Positions 1-7,009 of a DNA stretch of 64,000 bases are shown here, piece by piece. The first letter of the stretch is position 1; the number at the start of each line of letters is the position of its first letter. The position numbers were made by a program, and so were the translations under genes. The stretch covers positions 124,001 through 188,000 of the forward strand of contig JAHELC010000003.1 in assembly GCA_024644405.1 (NCBI GenBank). Reading direction: 5' to 3'. Origin of the DNA: Nitrospinaceae bacterium. Its GTDB lineage: Bacteria > Nitrospinota > Nitrospinia > Nitrospinales > Nitrospinaceae. Below the pieces are notes generated by a model. That model was not told the DNA's origin. It saw nothing but the letters and a program-made list of their open reading frames with translations, and ran no database searches.

Positions 1-1
1 A

Positions 2-124
2 GCTGGAAAAGCACTTCGGGAAATAGAGCAAACCTCTCAACCTATTGATACTTATACCCTTTTTATCCGCCTAACGGTTGGATTTTATAAACGAGCGCAT
101 CTCCATCCGTCGCGAGGACGTTAA
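2..124 (+). CDS. possible C-terminal tail of a truncated upstream gene
   Basis: An open frame runs from the window edge for 40 codons and ends in TAA at 122-124. The peptide (AGKALREIEQ... ending HPSRGR) is mixed hydrophobic and basic and looks protein-like, but it is too short to assign. The next gene has its own promoter-like sequence and SD, so this could be the end of a separate upstream gene. It may also be a chance open frame. No function is proposed. Confidence 0.3.
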   Translation, partial: AGKALREIEQTSQPIDTYTLFIRLTVGFYKRAHLHPSRGR

Positions 125-128
125 AATT

Positions 129-156
129 TTGTTTCGATCTTGAAACAGGGTACAAT
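129..156 (+). promoter_or_regulatory. candidate sigma70 promoter for the PpiC-type isomerase
   Basis: TTGTTT (129-134) and TACAAT (151-156) are separated by 16 bp, about 30 bp before the ATG at 189. An AAGGA Shine-Dalgarno word lies at 177-181. The match is by eye only. Confidence 0.45.
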
Positions 157-188
157 TTCTTCCATCAATTGATATAAGGAATTGTTTT

Positions 189-542
189 ATGACCATGCGA
201 TCCATCCGCGTCAGCCATATACTTTTGACCACCGAAGATTTGGCCCTGACGATCCATGACATGTTGAAAGAAATCGACGACCAGGAGTTGCTGTTCAAAA
301 CGTTCGGGCGTCTGGCGAAAAAATACAGCGCCTGCGGCACCCGTGACAAGGGCGGCGATCTCGGATTTCTCGAGTTCAACACCAACGCCAAGGAACTGGA
401 AGACGCCGCCATGGAAGCCGCTCAGGGCGAGGTCGGCGGACCGGTGAAAAGCAAATTCGGTTTTCACGTGTTCATCATCACCGAGGAAGAACAGATGGGG
501 GATACGGGGATCGACGGCATTCACCAGGTCACACTCCGCTAA
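189..542 (+). CDS. PpiC/parvulin-type peptidyl-prolyl cis-trans isomerase
   Basis: A 117-residue single-domain protein that fits the parvulin (rotamase) fold. It opens with the strand motif VSHILL typical of the family. The segment KKYSACGTRDKGGDLGFLE matches the family pattern (K-S-C/S-...-GGDLG-F). The segment GPVKSKFGFHVFII matches the closing G-P-V-x-S-x-x-G-x-H motif. Parvulins isomerise X-Pro bonds during folding. With no signal peptide it is probably cytoplasmic, like the small parvulins PpiC/Par10. The start ATG has an AAGGA SD eight bases upstream; a second in-frame ATG lies two codons later. A dispersed repeat begins right behind the stop codon and mqnC follows on the same strand. 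Confidence 0.88.
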   Translation: MTMRSIRVSHILLTTEDLALTIHDMLKEIDDQELLFKTFGRLAKKYSACGTRDKGGDLGFLEFNTNAKELEDAAMEAAQGEVGGPVKSKFGFHVFIITEEEQMGDTGIDGIHQVTLR

Positions 543-616
543 CCGCCCTTTACAGGGCAGGATACTTGCTGACCGTTGACAACAAGCGATAGTCGTTGAG
601 CGCTTAAAAAACTGGA
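543..616 (+). repeat. dispersed intergenic repeat, copy A
   Basis: The stretch starts directly behind the ppiC stop codon. It opens with a small hairpin (GCCCT-TTAC-AGGGC, 545-558) and continues with a conserved tail containing GCTGACCGTTGAC, AACAAGCGAT and GTCGTTGAGCGC. The same words recur at about 38.57-38.64 kb and 48.96-49.03 kb, each time between two plus-strand genes. The function is unknown. Confidence 0.6.
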
Positions 617-639
617 CCCCCTGCATACCACATTTTCCC

Positions 640-1710
640 ATGATTGAATCCATATTGAAGAAGGCACTCGAAGGCCAGCGTATTGACGGCGCCGAAGCGT
701 TGCAGTTGTTTGCGTGCACGGACATGAACCTGCTCGGCAACGTGGCAACGCGTCTTGCCCGCAAGCGACGGGAAACCGACGACAACGTGGTGACTTACAT
801 TATCGACCGCAACATCAATTACACCAATGTCTGCATCACCGACTGTTCGTTCTGTGCCTTTTACCGTCACGAAGGCCATGACGAAGCCTATGTTCTGCCG
901 TTCGAAACCATTGCAAAAAAAATTGAAGAGATGATCGCTATCGGCGGCCGACAGATTTTAATGCAGGGCGGGCACCACAAGGATTTGCGCATTGATTATT
1001 TCGAGGATCTGTTCAGGCGCATCAAGGAACGGTTCGATGTTCACCTGCACGCGCTGTCTCCGCCGGAGATCGTGCACACCAGTAAAATTTCCAAAATCCC
1101 GCTGAAGGAAACGCTGGAGCGTTTGATCGCAGCGGGGTTGGATTCCATTCCCGGAGGCGGCGGGGAAATCCTGGTCGACCGCGTGCGCAAGATCATCAGT
1201 CCCAAAAAATGTTCCGCCGACCAATGGCTGGAGGTGATGGACCAGGCGCACCAGCTGGGTCTCGCGACCACTGCCACCATGATGTACGGCCATGTCGAAA
1301 CGCTGGAGGAACGCGTCGAACACCTTCTGCGTATCCGCGATCAACAGGACAAGACCGACGGATTCACCGCTTTTATTCCGTGGCCGTTTCAACCCGGACA
1401 CACGGAACTGGCGGTTCAGATCAATCCGCAACCCAACACAGGGCTGGACTATCTGCGTACCCTCGCCATCTCCCGCATCGTGCTGGACAACATCGACAAC
1501 ATCCAGTCCTCGTGGGTCACGCAGGGACCGAAGATCGGCCAGATGGCTTTGTATTACGGCGCGAACGATATGGGAAGCGTGATGATGGAGGAAAACGTGG
1601 TGTCCGCCGCTGGCACGACGTATGATCTCGACGAAAAGGAAATCTGCAGGTTGATCATCGACAGCGGACACACGCCCCAGAAAAGGAATATGCGCTACGA
1701 ATTTGTCTGA
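640..1710 (+). CDS. mqnC: cyclic dehypoxanthine futalosine synthase (radical SAM), MqnC
   Basis: At 356 residues it has the usual MqnC length. The radical-SAM cluster motif is C-x3-C-x2-C in CITDCSFC, followed by the aromatic-rich AFYRHEG typical of the MqnC/MqnE/CofH group. MLMQGG-like (ILMQGGHHKDL), SIPGGGGEILVDRVR and the closing YDLDEKEICRLI segments are characteristic of MqnC. The enzyme cyclises dehypoxanthine futalosine to its cyclic form in the futalosine route to menaquinone, in the cytoplasm. No other mqn gene is in the window. The ATG at 640 has no obvious SD, but the protein aligns with the family from its first residues. It follows ppiC with a repeat between them. Confidence 0.92.
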   Translation: MIESILKKALEGQRIDGAEALQLFACTDMNLLGNVATRLARKRRETDDNVVTYIIDRNINYTNVCITDCSFCAFYRHEGHDEAYVLPFETIAKKIEEMIAIGGRQILMQGGHHKDLRIDYFEDLFRRIKERFDVHLHALSPPEIVHTSKISKIPLKETLERLIAAGLDSIPGGGGEILVDRVRKIISPKKCSADQWLEVMDQAHQLGLATTATMMYGHVETLEERVEHLLRIRDQQDKTDGFTAFIPWPFQPGHTELAVQINPQPNTGLDYLRTLAISRIVLDNIDNIQSSWVTQGPKIGQMALYYGANDMGSVMMEENVVSAAGTTYDLDEKEICRLIIDSGHTPQKRNMRYEFV

Positions 1711-1711
1711 T

Positions 1712-2776
1712 TCAAGTGTAGGCGGGAGATTTTTTGTACCAGCCAATACCCCGGCGCATGAGGACGTTGATTACCGCCGCCGCCGGCACCGCCAGAAAGA
1801 CGCCGAGCAAACCGAACAGCTCCGCACCCACCAGTACCGCCAGCATGATCGCTACCGGATGCAGTCCGACTTGATTCCCCACCACGCGGGGAGTGATGAC
1901 CATGCCTTCCAGCATCTGCACCACACCGAAAACTGCGACCACTCCCAGTACCGGGCCCCATTCCTGATACTGCAGAAAGGTCAACAGCACCGCCGGCACC
2001 AGCCCGAACACCAGGCCGAGGTAAGGCACGAGATTGGCGTAACCTGCCAGGATACCGATGAACAGACTCATCGGCGTTCCGCAGGCGAACAGACCGGCGC
2101 TGTACAGACCGGCCATCAGAGTAGCGACCATTAACTGGCCCCGCACGAAACGCGACAGGACGCGGTCAATTTCCTTGAAGATATCGACGAACTGTTCGCG
2201 AATACGCGGTGGAACCATTTTCGCCACTTTGGCGTTGATGAGGTCAAAATCGCGCAGTAGATAAAACATGGCAACGGGAATAATGAATATATTGACGGCC
2301 ACCAGGATCGCGTTGAACAAACTGGAAAGAGAAGACCATAGAAATTCCGTCACATTCCCGAGAATTTTCATCGGCAGCTCGCCCATCTTTTTCAATTCTT
2401 CCTGGGCGACGGACTGGATCTTACCCGGCTCCAGCCAGGCAATATTCTCAATCAAGGGGCGCCACCAGTCCTGGAGCGTTTGCAGATAATTCGGAATGTT
2501 TTCCGCGAGATGTTCTATCTGCACACGAAACAGCGGGACCAGCACAGCGGTTCCCGCCAACGTGACCAGGAAAAACAAGGTCAACAGAAGAATCACTGCC
2601 AACGTGCGGGACAGTTTCCACTGTTCCATCCTGTCCACCAGGGGGTCCAGCAGATAGGCCAGAGCAAAAGCGATGAAAAAAGGCGTCACCACCCGCCGCG
2701 CCAGATACAGAAACACCAGCGCCACTCCCAGGGAAACCAGGATAGCGATGAGCAGTTTTTTGTTTTTGGGGTCCAT
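1712..2776 (-). CDS. AI-2E family (PerM-like) membrane transporter
   Basis: A 354-residue integral membrane protein. Two N-terminal hydrophobic segments (about residues 8-45) flank the conserved RVVTPFFIAFALAYLLDPLVD region. A hydrophilic middle part (about 85-145) is followed by a cluster of membrane segments with the family signature GSFQ-like/AGYANLVPYLG and PRVVGNQVGLHP. The family covers the autoinducer-2 exporter TqsA, PerM and Na+(Li+)/H+ antiporters, so the substrate cannot be told. The gene starts two bases after the stop of the FlgT-like gene upstream, suggesting co-transcription with rluB-scpB. It converges on mqnC with one base between the stops. Confidence 0.87.
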   Translation of the reverse strand: MDPKNKKLLIAILVSLGVALVFLYLARRVVTPFFIAFALAYLLDPLVDRMEQWKLSRTLAVILLLTLFFLVTLAGTAVLVPLFRVQIEHLAENIPNYLQTLQDWWRPLIENIAWLEPGKIQSVAQEELKKMGELPMKILGNVTEFLWSSLSSLFNAILVAVNIFIIPVAMFYLLRDFDLINAKVAKMVPPRIREQFVDIFKEIDRVLSRFVRGQLMVATLMAGLYSAGLFACGTPMSLFIGILAGYANLVPYLGLVFGLVPAVLLTFLQYQEWGPVLGVVAVFGVVQMLEGMVITPRVVGNQVGLHPVAIMLAVLVGAELFGLLGVFLAVPAAAVINVLMRRGIGWYKKSPAYT

Positions 2777-2778
2777 AG

Positions 2779-3828
2779 TCAGAGGTCTTCCATGATGGAA
2801 GGGGTTGAGCCCGAATATGGGGAAGAGGAATCCGGATCCAATAGATCGGGATTTTCGGGAACAGGCTTGTCAATGCCCACAGCGACATCGGGTTTGGGTT
2901 CCCAATAACGCTTCATCGCGTCCAGAAAAAAAACCGCCATTTTTTTCCCGACCACTTCAAATGCCTGCAGTTCTCCCTTGAATTCTTCCTCGGCGACGAC
3001 GGATGCAAAATCGCTTCTGGCGGCAATCACGGTGGACTGGGTGGTGGAGATAGCCCGTAATGTAAGATTGGCTTGCACGGTGGTCAGCCCTTCAGCATTT
3101 TTATCTCCCCGCCGCGTGGTGACCGCCGTACCTACAATAACAATATCGACTTTCGCTTTCAAGCCGATGTCCACTGCGGCGTCGAGGTCGCCCTGCATGG
3201 CTTCAAACACCACACTCTCGTCAACCATCTCGCTGATCTTTTCGCGTGTGGTGACCTTCACTCCCGCTGCCAGAAATTTTTGCAGCATGGCCACCTCGGC
3301 AATGGGAACATATTCCCAGAAATCCGGCGGATCTTCCGCAGACAGGCTTCTCTCACTGACCAGGACCACAGCGGTATTGGGTTTGACCAGGGAGGCGAGG
3401 ATGCCAAGCTTGCTGAGCGTCCGGTTGATGGCTTCGGGAAAAAAAACGACCTCCAGCTTCACCCGGCTGAATTGCTCCACATCACTGTCATAAAATTCCA
3501 GGAACCGGTACTGCTTGACATATTTTTTGGGGCGCTTCAACATTTTTGCCAGCGATTTGCGGTTTCGGCGATAGGCGGAGCCGCCCAGGAGATCCTGCAA
3601 CGCCACGGTCAGCGCATTTTTAAACGCATAATCCATCGCCAGGGCGCGTCCCCGGGAGTAATTGTTATTTTTAACGGAGGCCTTGCCTTCGGCTTCATAG
3701 ATCAATTGAGGCTCGCCTCTGGCCCAGACAGGGCCTGCAAGACACCCAAAAAGAAACAGCACGGATACCGCCACCAGGAGCCCCGGCGCAATTTTTGCGT
3801 AAGTATTTTGATTCAATATCCGGATCAT
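2779..3828 (-). CDS. exported FlgT-like protein of unknown function
   Basis: A 349-residue protein with an N-terminal hydrophobic signal (about residues 13-36, cleavage likely near VWARG). Residues about 40-75 (IYEAEGKASVKNNNYSRGRA, then A-x2-YAFKNAL) resemble the N-terminal domain of FlgT/LPP20-type proteins, in which a duplicated gene family starts with EAxGxA and a helix of the A-x2-A-x2-A type. The middle contains AVVLVSERSL and a repeated alpha/beta pattern that could be a TolB-N or FlgT-middle-like fold. It is probably periplasmic or an outer-membrane-associated lipid-free protein. Its ATG overlaps the rluB stop (ATGA), so translation is probably coupled. No flagellar gene is near, so the name FlgT is not transferred. 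Confidence 0.65.
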   Translation of the reverse strand: MIRILNQNTYAKIAPGLLVAVSVLFLFGCLAGPVWARGEPQLIYEAEGKASVKNNNYSRGRALAMDYAFKNALTVALQDLLGGSAYRRNRKSLAKMLKRPKKYVKQYRFLEFYDSDVEQFSRVKLEVVFFPEAINRTLSKLGILASLVKPNTAVVLVSERSLSAEDPPDFWEYVPIAEVAMLQKFLAAGVKVTTREKISEMVDESVVFEAMQGDLDAAVDIGLKAKVDIVIVGTAVTTRRGDKNAEGLTTVQANLTLRAISTTQSTVIAARSDFASVVAEEEFKGELQAFEVVGKKMAVFFLDAMKRYWEPKPDVAVGIDKPVPENPDLLDPDSSSPYSGSTPSIMEDL

Positions 3829-4592
3829 TTTTTATCGGTCTCGCGGACCAGAGTGTTCAACGAACGAACTTCCTTGGGCGTTAAAAAACGGTAGGCGCCC
3901 AACGGGAGTCCCGTCAAGTTGAGCTTGCCGAATTCAGTGCGGTTGATCTTGACGACCGGATGTCCCACCTTTTCACAAACCCGTTTGAGGTGTCGGTATT
4001 TGCCCTCGGTCAGCTTTATGGAGAGCACGCTATTCTTACCGGTCGTCCTTTTGATATGAACTTTCATGGGGCCGGTGGGACGATTATCCAACCGCACCCC
4101 CTTGCGCAGCCGGTTCAATGCTTTTTCTTCAGGCACGCCGCGAACCTTGACCAGATAAGTGCGCGGCACTTTCGATTGGGGGGCCAGCAGTTTTTTGGAC
4201 AAGTCGCCGTCGTTCGTAAACAACAACAGGCCCTCGGTATTGAAATCGAGTCGGCCTACCGGATAAACGCGTGCCGGCAAATCCCTGAAAAAATCCATCA
4301 CCGTCGGCCGGGCCTTGTCGTCTTTCACCGTAGTCAAACATCCCCGGGGCTTGTTGAACACAATGAATACTTTCTTTTCCGGAGCGGGAATCAGCCGGCC
4401 ATTCACTTTGATCCGGTCCGTACCCGGGTCCGCCTGCACGCCCTGTTGACGCACGACGGTGCCATTGACCGTCACCCGGCCTTCGTCAATCAAGCGTTCG
4501 GCCTCCCGCCGGGATGCGATACCGGCGTTGGCGATGATTTTCTGTAATCGCAGGGTCATAGAATCGAGCGCGGAGGTCTGTAAATCAAGCAT
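3825..4592 (-). CDS. rluB: RluB/RsuA-family rRNA pseudouridine synthase
   Basis: The protein has an S4 RNA-binding domain (LQKIIANAGIASRREAERLI, then GRVTVNG) followed by the pseudouridine-synthase domain. The catalytic Asp lies in YPVGRLDFNTEGLL, and NKPRGCLTT is the typical strand before it. The family isomerises a uridine of 23S or 16S rRNA; RluB acts on 23S helix 89 in E. coli. I chose the ATG at 4592, which overlaps the scpB stop by eight bases. An ATG at 4559, beginning just before the S4 domain, is equally possible. The frame extends further up inside scpB but that part is not conserved-looking. The pairing scpB-rluB is common in bacteria. Confidence 0.88.
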   Translation of the reverse strand: MLDLQTSALDSMTLRLQKIIANAGIASRREAERLIDEGRVTVNGTVVRQQGVQADPGTDRIKVNGRLIPAPEKKVFIVFNKPRGCLTTVKDDKARPTVMDFFRDLPARVYPVGRLDFNTEGLLLFTNDGDLSKKLLAPQSKVPRTYLVKVRGVPEEKALNRLRKGVRLDNRPTGPMKVHIKRTTGKNSVLSIKLTEGKYRHLKRVCEKVGHPVVKINRTEFGKLNLTGLPLGAYRFLTPKEVRSLNTLVRETDKK

Positions 4593-5253
4593 TGCCCGTT
4601 TCCGGGTCGTGGGCTCCGGTGGACGCTTGTTCGCCGACGGACTCCTCGGCGAGATCGGTATCGGCAGAAGGCAAATCGTCCTTGACATTATTGAATGTCA
4701 GCTCACCCTGTTCGGGTTCGACTTCGCCTTCAAGCTCTTCGTTGAAGTCTTCCAAAGTCGGCATCTCACTCAGATCGCGCAGACCGAAGTATTCGAGAAA
4801 CTTCTGGGTGGTGCGAAACATCATGGGTTTGCCGGGAACGTTCTTGCGGCCTGCGGGGCAAATAATTTTCTTCTCCAGAAGCGTCCGCACCACGCCACTC
4901 GAATCCACCCCGCGAATTTCATCGACTTCCGCCCGTGTCAGCGGTTGCTTGTAGGCGATGATCGCCAGCGTGTCCAATGCCGCCCGCGACAGCTTGAAAC
5001 TTTTATCGAGCTTCAAAAGCTTGCGAATCCAATCCGAATATTCCGACCGCGTGCACAATTGAAACCCGTCGGCCACTTCAACGATTTGCAGGTTTTTGGA
5101 TTGATATTCCTCCTGCAGTTCCTTCAGCAACTCTTGCAGGCTTTCTTTGCTGGACCGGCCCAGAAACGTCTGGTACAGCAAATCCGCGCTGACCGGTTGG
5201 TCGGAAGCCAGCAGGAGATTTTCGATGATGGGTTTTAACTCGTCACTATCCAC
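4585..5253 (-). CDS. scpB: segregation and condensation protein B
   Basis: A 222-residue protein matching ScpB. It has two winged-helix domains: an N-terminal one (residues about 1-80, IIENLLLASDQPVSADLL) and a second with the signature LDTLAIIAYKQPLTRAEVDEIRG followed by VVRTLLEKKII. ScpB binds ScpA and SMC to form the chromosome condensin. scpA is not in the window. The C-terminal 45 residues are acidic and low in complexity. The start is GTG with GAGGA six bases upstream. The gene overlaps rluB at its 3' end, indicating an operon scpB-rluB-FlgT-like-AI-2E. Confidence 0.9.
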   Translation of the reverse strand: MDSDELKPIIENLLLASDQPVSADLLYQTFLGRSSKESLQELLKELQEEYQSKNLQIVEVADGFQLCTRSEYSDWIRKLLKLDKSFKLSRAALDTLAIIAYKQPLTRAEVDEIRGVDSSGVVRTLLEKKIICPAGRKNVPGKPMMFRTTQKFLEYFGLRDLSEMPTLEDFNEELEGEVEPEQGELTFNNVKDDLPSADTDLAEESVGEQASTGAHDPETGNA

Positions 5254-5323
5254 GGCAAATCCTCGTTGTTTCGGGTCATTCTATCCTGTCTGGAAAGCCA
5301 CCGCAAAATTTAAATTGGAACCC

Positions 5324-6499
5324 TCAGTTTTTGAAATATTTACTGAGGGTGAGGCCCTGGGAGTGGTAATGAGAATCGATTTTCTTCCCGTAGACCCGTG
5401 TGGGTTTGTCGATGATGCGCTCAAACTTCAGGCGGCAGAACGTTTGCCCGTCTTCAATCATGAACGGCACGTCGTGGGGGCGGACTTCCATGACCGCTCG
5501 GGTACCCTGCCCTTTGACCGCAGCCGTGCCCTGCCAGCCGAATCCGGGATCAAAAAATCCGGCGTAATGGGTCCGCAACTCACCGCTGTTCGGTTCGTAA
5601 GCGATCATTTCACCCACCAAATCCGGCCAAATACAAATCTTTTCCTTCGACATCATAATGTAAAAACTTTCCGGCTCCAATATCAGCCGGTTTTTCCTGC
5701 CGGTCAGGTGCACCGGCTCCCAGAAATCCTCCGGCTGGTAATAATTTTTTTTCGAGAGATCGATCACACTGCTGTTGGTTTTGGCCTTGTACGCGACAAT
5801 GGGATTTTTACCCTGCCCGGCCAGATCCACGCTGATGAACAGTCCGCCGTCGATCTTCACCTGCTCCGTCTTGATGGGAGGCCCCTTGATATCGTAGAGG
5901 ATCGGTTTCTTCCGGATCAGGCTTTTCAGCTTGGGGTCGGGAATTCCCGGATCGCCTTGAAACAGGCGCAGTTGGTTGAGGGTGATGCCCTCCTTCACCC
6001 GCACCGGGAAAGACCGGGAAATGACTTCCAGATAAAGTTTTCCCTTATAGCCGGGGGTGATTTCATCGAACCGGTGGCCGTGATCGATGATCACCCGCGT
6101 GAACATGTCCAGCCGCCCGGTGGAGCTTTTCGGGTTGGTGACGCCGTACACGGTGGACGGCAGATCCAACTCCTCCAGCAGGGGAATCAGGTAAATGGCC
6201 CCTTTCTCGAGAATACCGCCGTCCCGGAGGTCCACCTCGTACAGCTGGATGTCCTTGAGCTTGGCCGCTACCGTTTCGTTCTCCGGAAGAAAACTGCTCT
6301 GGACCCGGTAGGCCTTCGCCCCCAGCCGCAGATCCAGGCTGACCGGCTGAATCTGGGAATCCCACAACGTGCTGGCAGTTTGGATAATGCCCTGGTGGCA
6401 ACCCAGCTCGATCCAATGATCCGACAGGTATCCGGATTTTCCCTTGAGGTGGCTCTGCAACGATTTTTTGACGAGCGATTTGGCGGTTAATTTTTTCAT
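5324..6499 (-). CDS. dcd: 2'-deoxycytidine 5'-triphosphate deaminase, tandem-domain type
   Basis: At 391 residues it is about twice the length of E. coli Dcd and fits the long DCD family described from alpha-proteobacteria. The first half carries the trimeric dUTPase/dCTP-deaminase motif PKSSTGRLDMFTR and then GYKGKLYLEVI. The second half repeats the architecture with HYAGFFDPGFGW and RPHDVPFMIEDGQTFCRLKFE. The enzyme makes dUTP from dCTP for thymidylate synthesis. The ATG start is followed by a Lys-rich stretch. It stands alone, with about 70 bp to scpB and a divergent FmdB gene upstream. Confidence 0.85.
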   Translation of the reverse strand: MKKLTAKSLVKKSLQSHLKGKSGYLSDHWIELGCHQGIIQTASTLWDSQIQPVSLDLRLGAKAYRVQSSFLPENETVAAKLKDIQLYEVDLRDGGILEKGAIYLIPLLEELDLPSTVYGVTNPKSSTGRLDMFTRVIIDHGHRFDEITPGYKGKLYLEVISRSFPVRVKEGITLNQLRLFQGDPGIPDPKLKSLIRKKPILYDIKGPPIKTEQVKIDGGLFISVDLAGQGKNPIVAYKAKTNSSVIDLSKKNYYQPEDFWEPVHLTGRKNRLILEPESFYIMMSKEKICIWPDLVGEMIAYEPNSGELRTHYAGFFDPGFGWQGTAAVKGQGTRAVMEVRPHDVPFMIEDGQTFCRLKFERIIDKPTRVYGKKIDSHYHSQGLTLSKYFKN

Positions 6500-6592
6500 G
6501 AAATGTTCGAAGGTTTCATCCGGTATTCACTCTTTGGGAACCGAGGGTGCTCCGGAGCGGGGCCAAACATCAGGAAGGGCTTAAAATCCAAT

Positions 6593-6622
6593 TGACAGGC
6601 CATTTAGAGGTATGATTAAATC
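6593..6622 (+). promoter_or_regulatory. candidate promoter for the FmdB gene
   Basis: A consensus TTGACA at 6593-6598 is followed after 18 bp by TTAAAT (6617-6622), about 50 bp before the fmdB ATG. A TATGAT at 6612-6617 is too close to pair with it. Confidence 0.45.
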
Positions 6623-6674
6623 CTAATACTCTTAACTTTGCAAGCCTAGATTTAGGGATTTTTCGGGTATTCAG

Positions 6675-6938
6675 ATGCCTTTATACGAATATTATTGTGA
6701 AGATTGCCGGAAGGATTTCACGCTTCTGCAATCGGCCTCGGTTAATAAAGAAGAAACCGTCTGTTCCGAATGCGGTTCTTCCCAGGTGCGTCCGCAGATG
6801 TCCTCCTTTTCTTCCAAAATACCACCGAGGACAACCTCCAGCACCGTAAAGGCGGGACCGGTGACGGCCGATGAATTGCCCGATAAACGGGTTTTGAATC
6901 TTCCGATACCGAAACACGTTTCTGAATATCACGATTAA
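6675..6938 (+). CDS. FmdB-family zinc-ribbon protein
   Basis: An 87-residue protein that starts with the FmdB/CxxC-CxxC signature MPLYEYYCEDCRKDF and continues with CSECGSS, so four cysteines (two CxxC knuckles) can bind one zinc. The C-terminal half is Ser/Thr/Pro-rich and shows no fold. FmdB proteins were named as putative regulators next to formamidase/amidase genes; their general role is unknown. The gene has its own promoter-like sequence and precedes the TPR-cupredoxin gene by 71 bp. Confidence 0.88.
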   Translation: MPLYEYYCEDCRKDFTLLQSASVNKEETVCSECGSSQVRPQMSSFSSKIPPRTTSSTVKAGPVTADELPDKRVLNLPIPKHVSEYHD

Positions 6939-7009
6939 AAACCCAAACCCACTTGACGGGTTCTGAGCCAAATTATTGTTTTATAAGGCTCTGTTTTTAT
7001 AAGGCTTCC

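Noticed and set aside
5147-6490. A 447-codon open frame on the plus strand opposite the dCTP deaminase gene
   Set aside because: It is the antisense shadow of a well-conserved coding region; its translation is rich in Arg/Gln/His/Val-type shadow residues and shows no motif.
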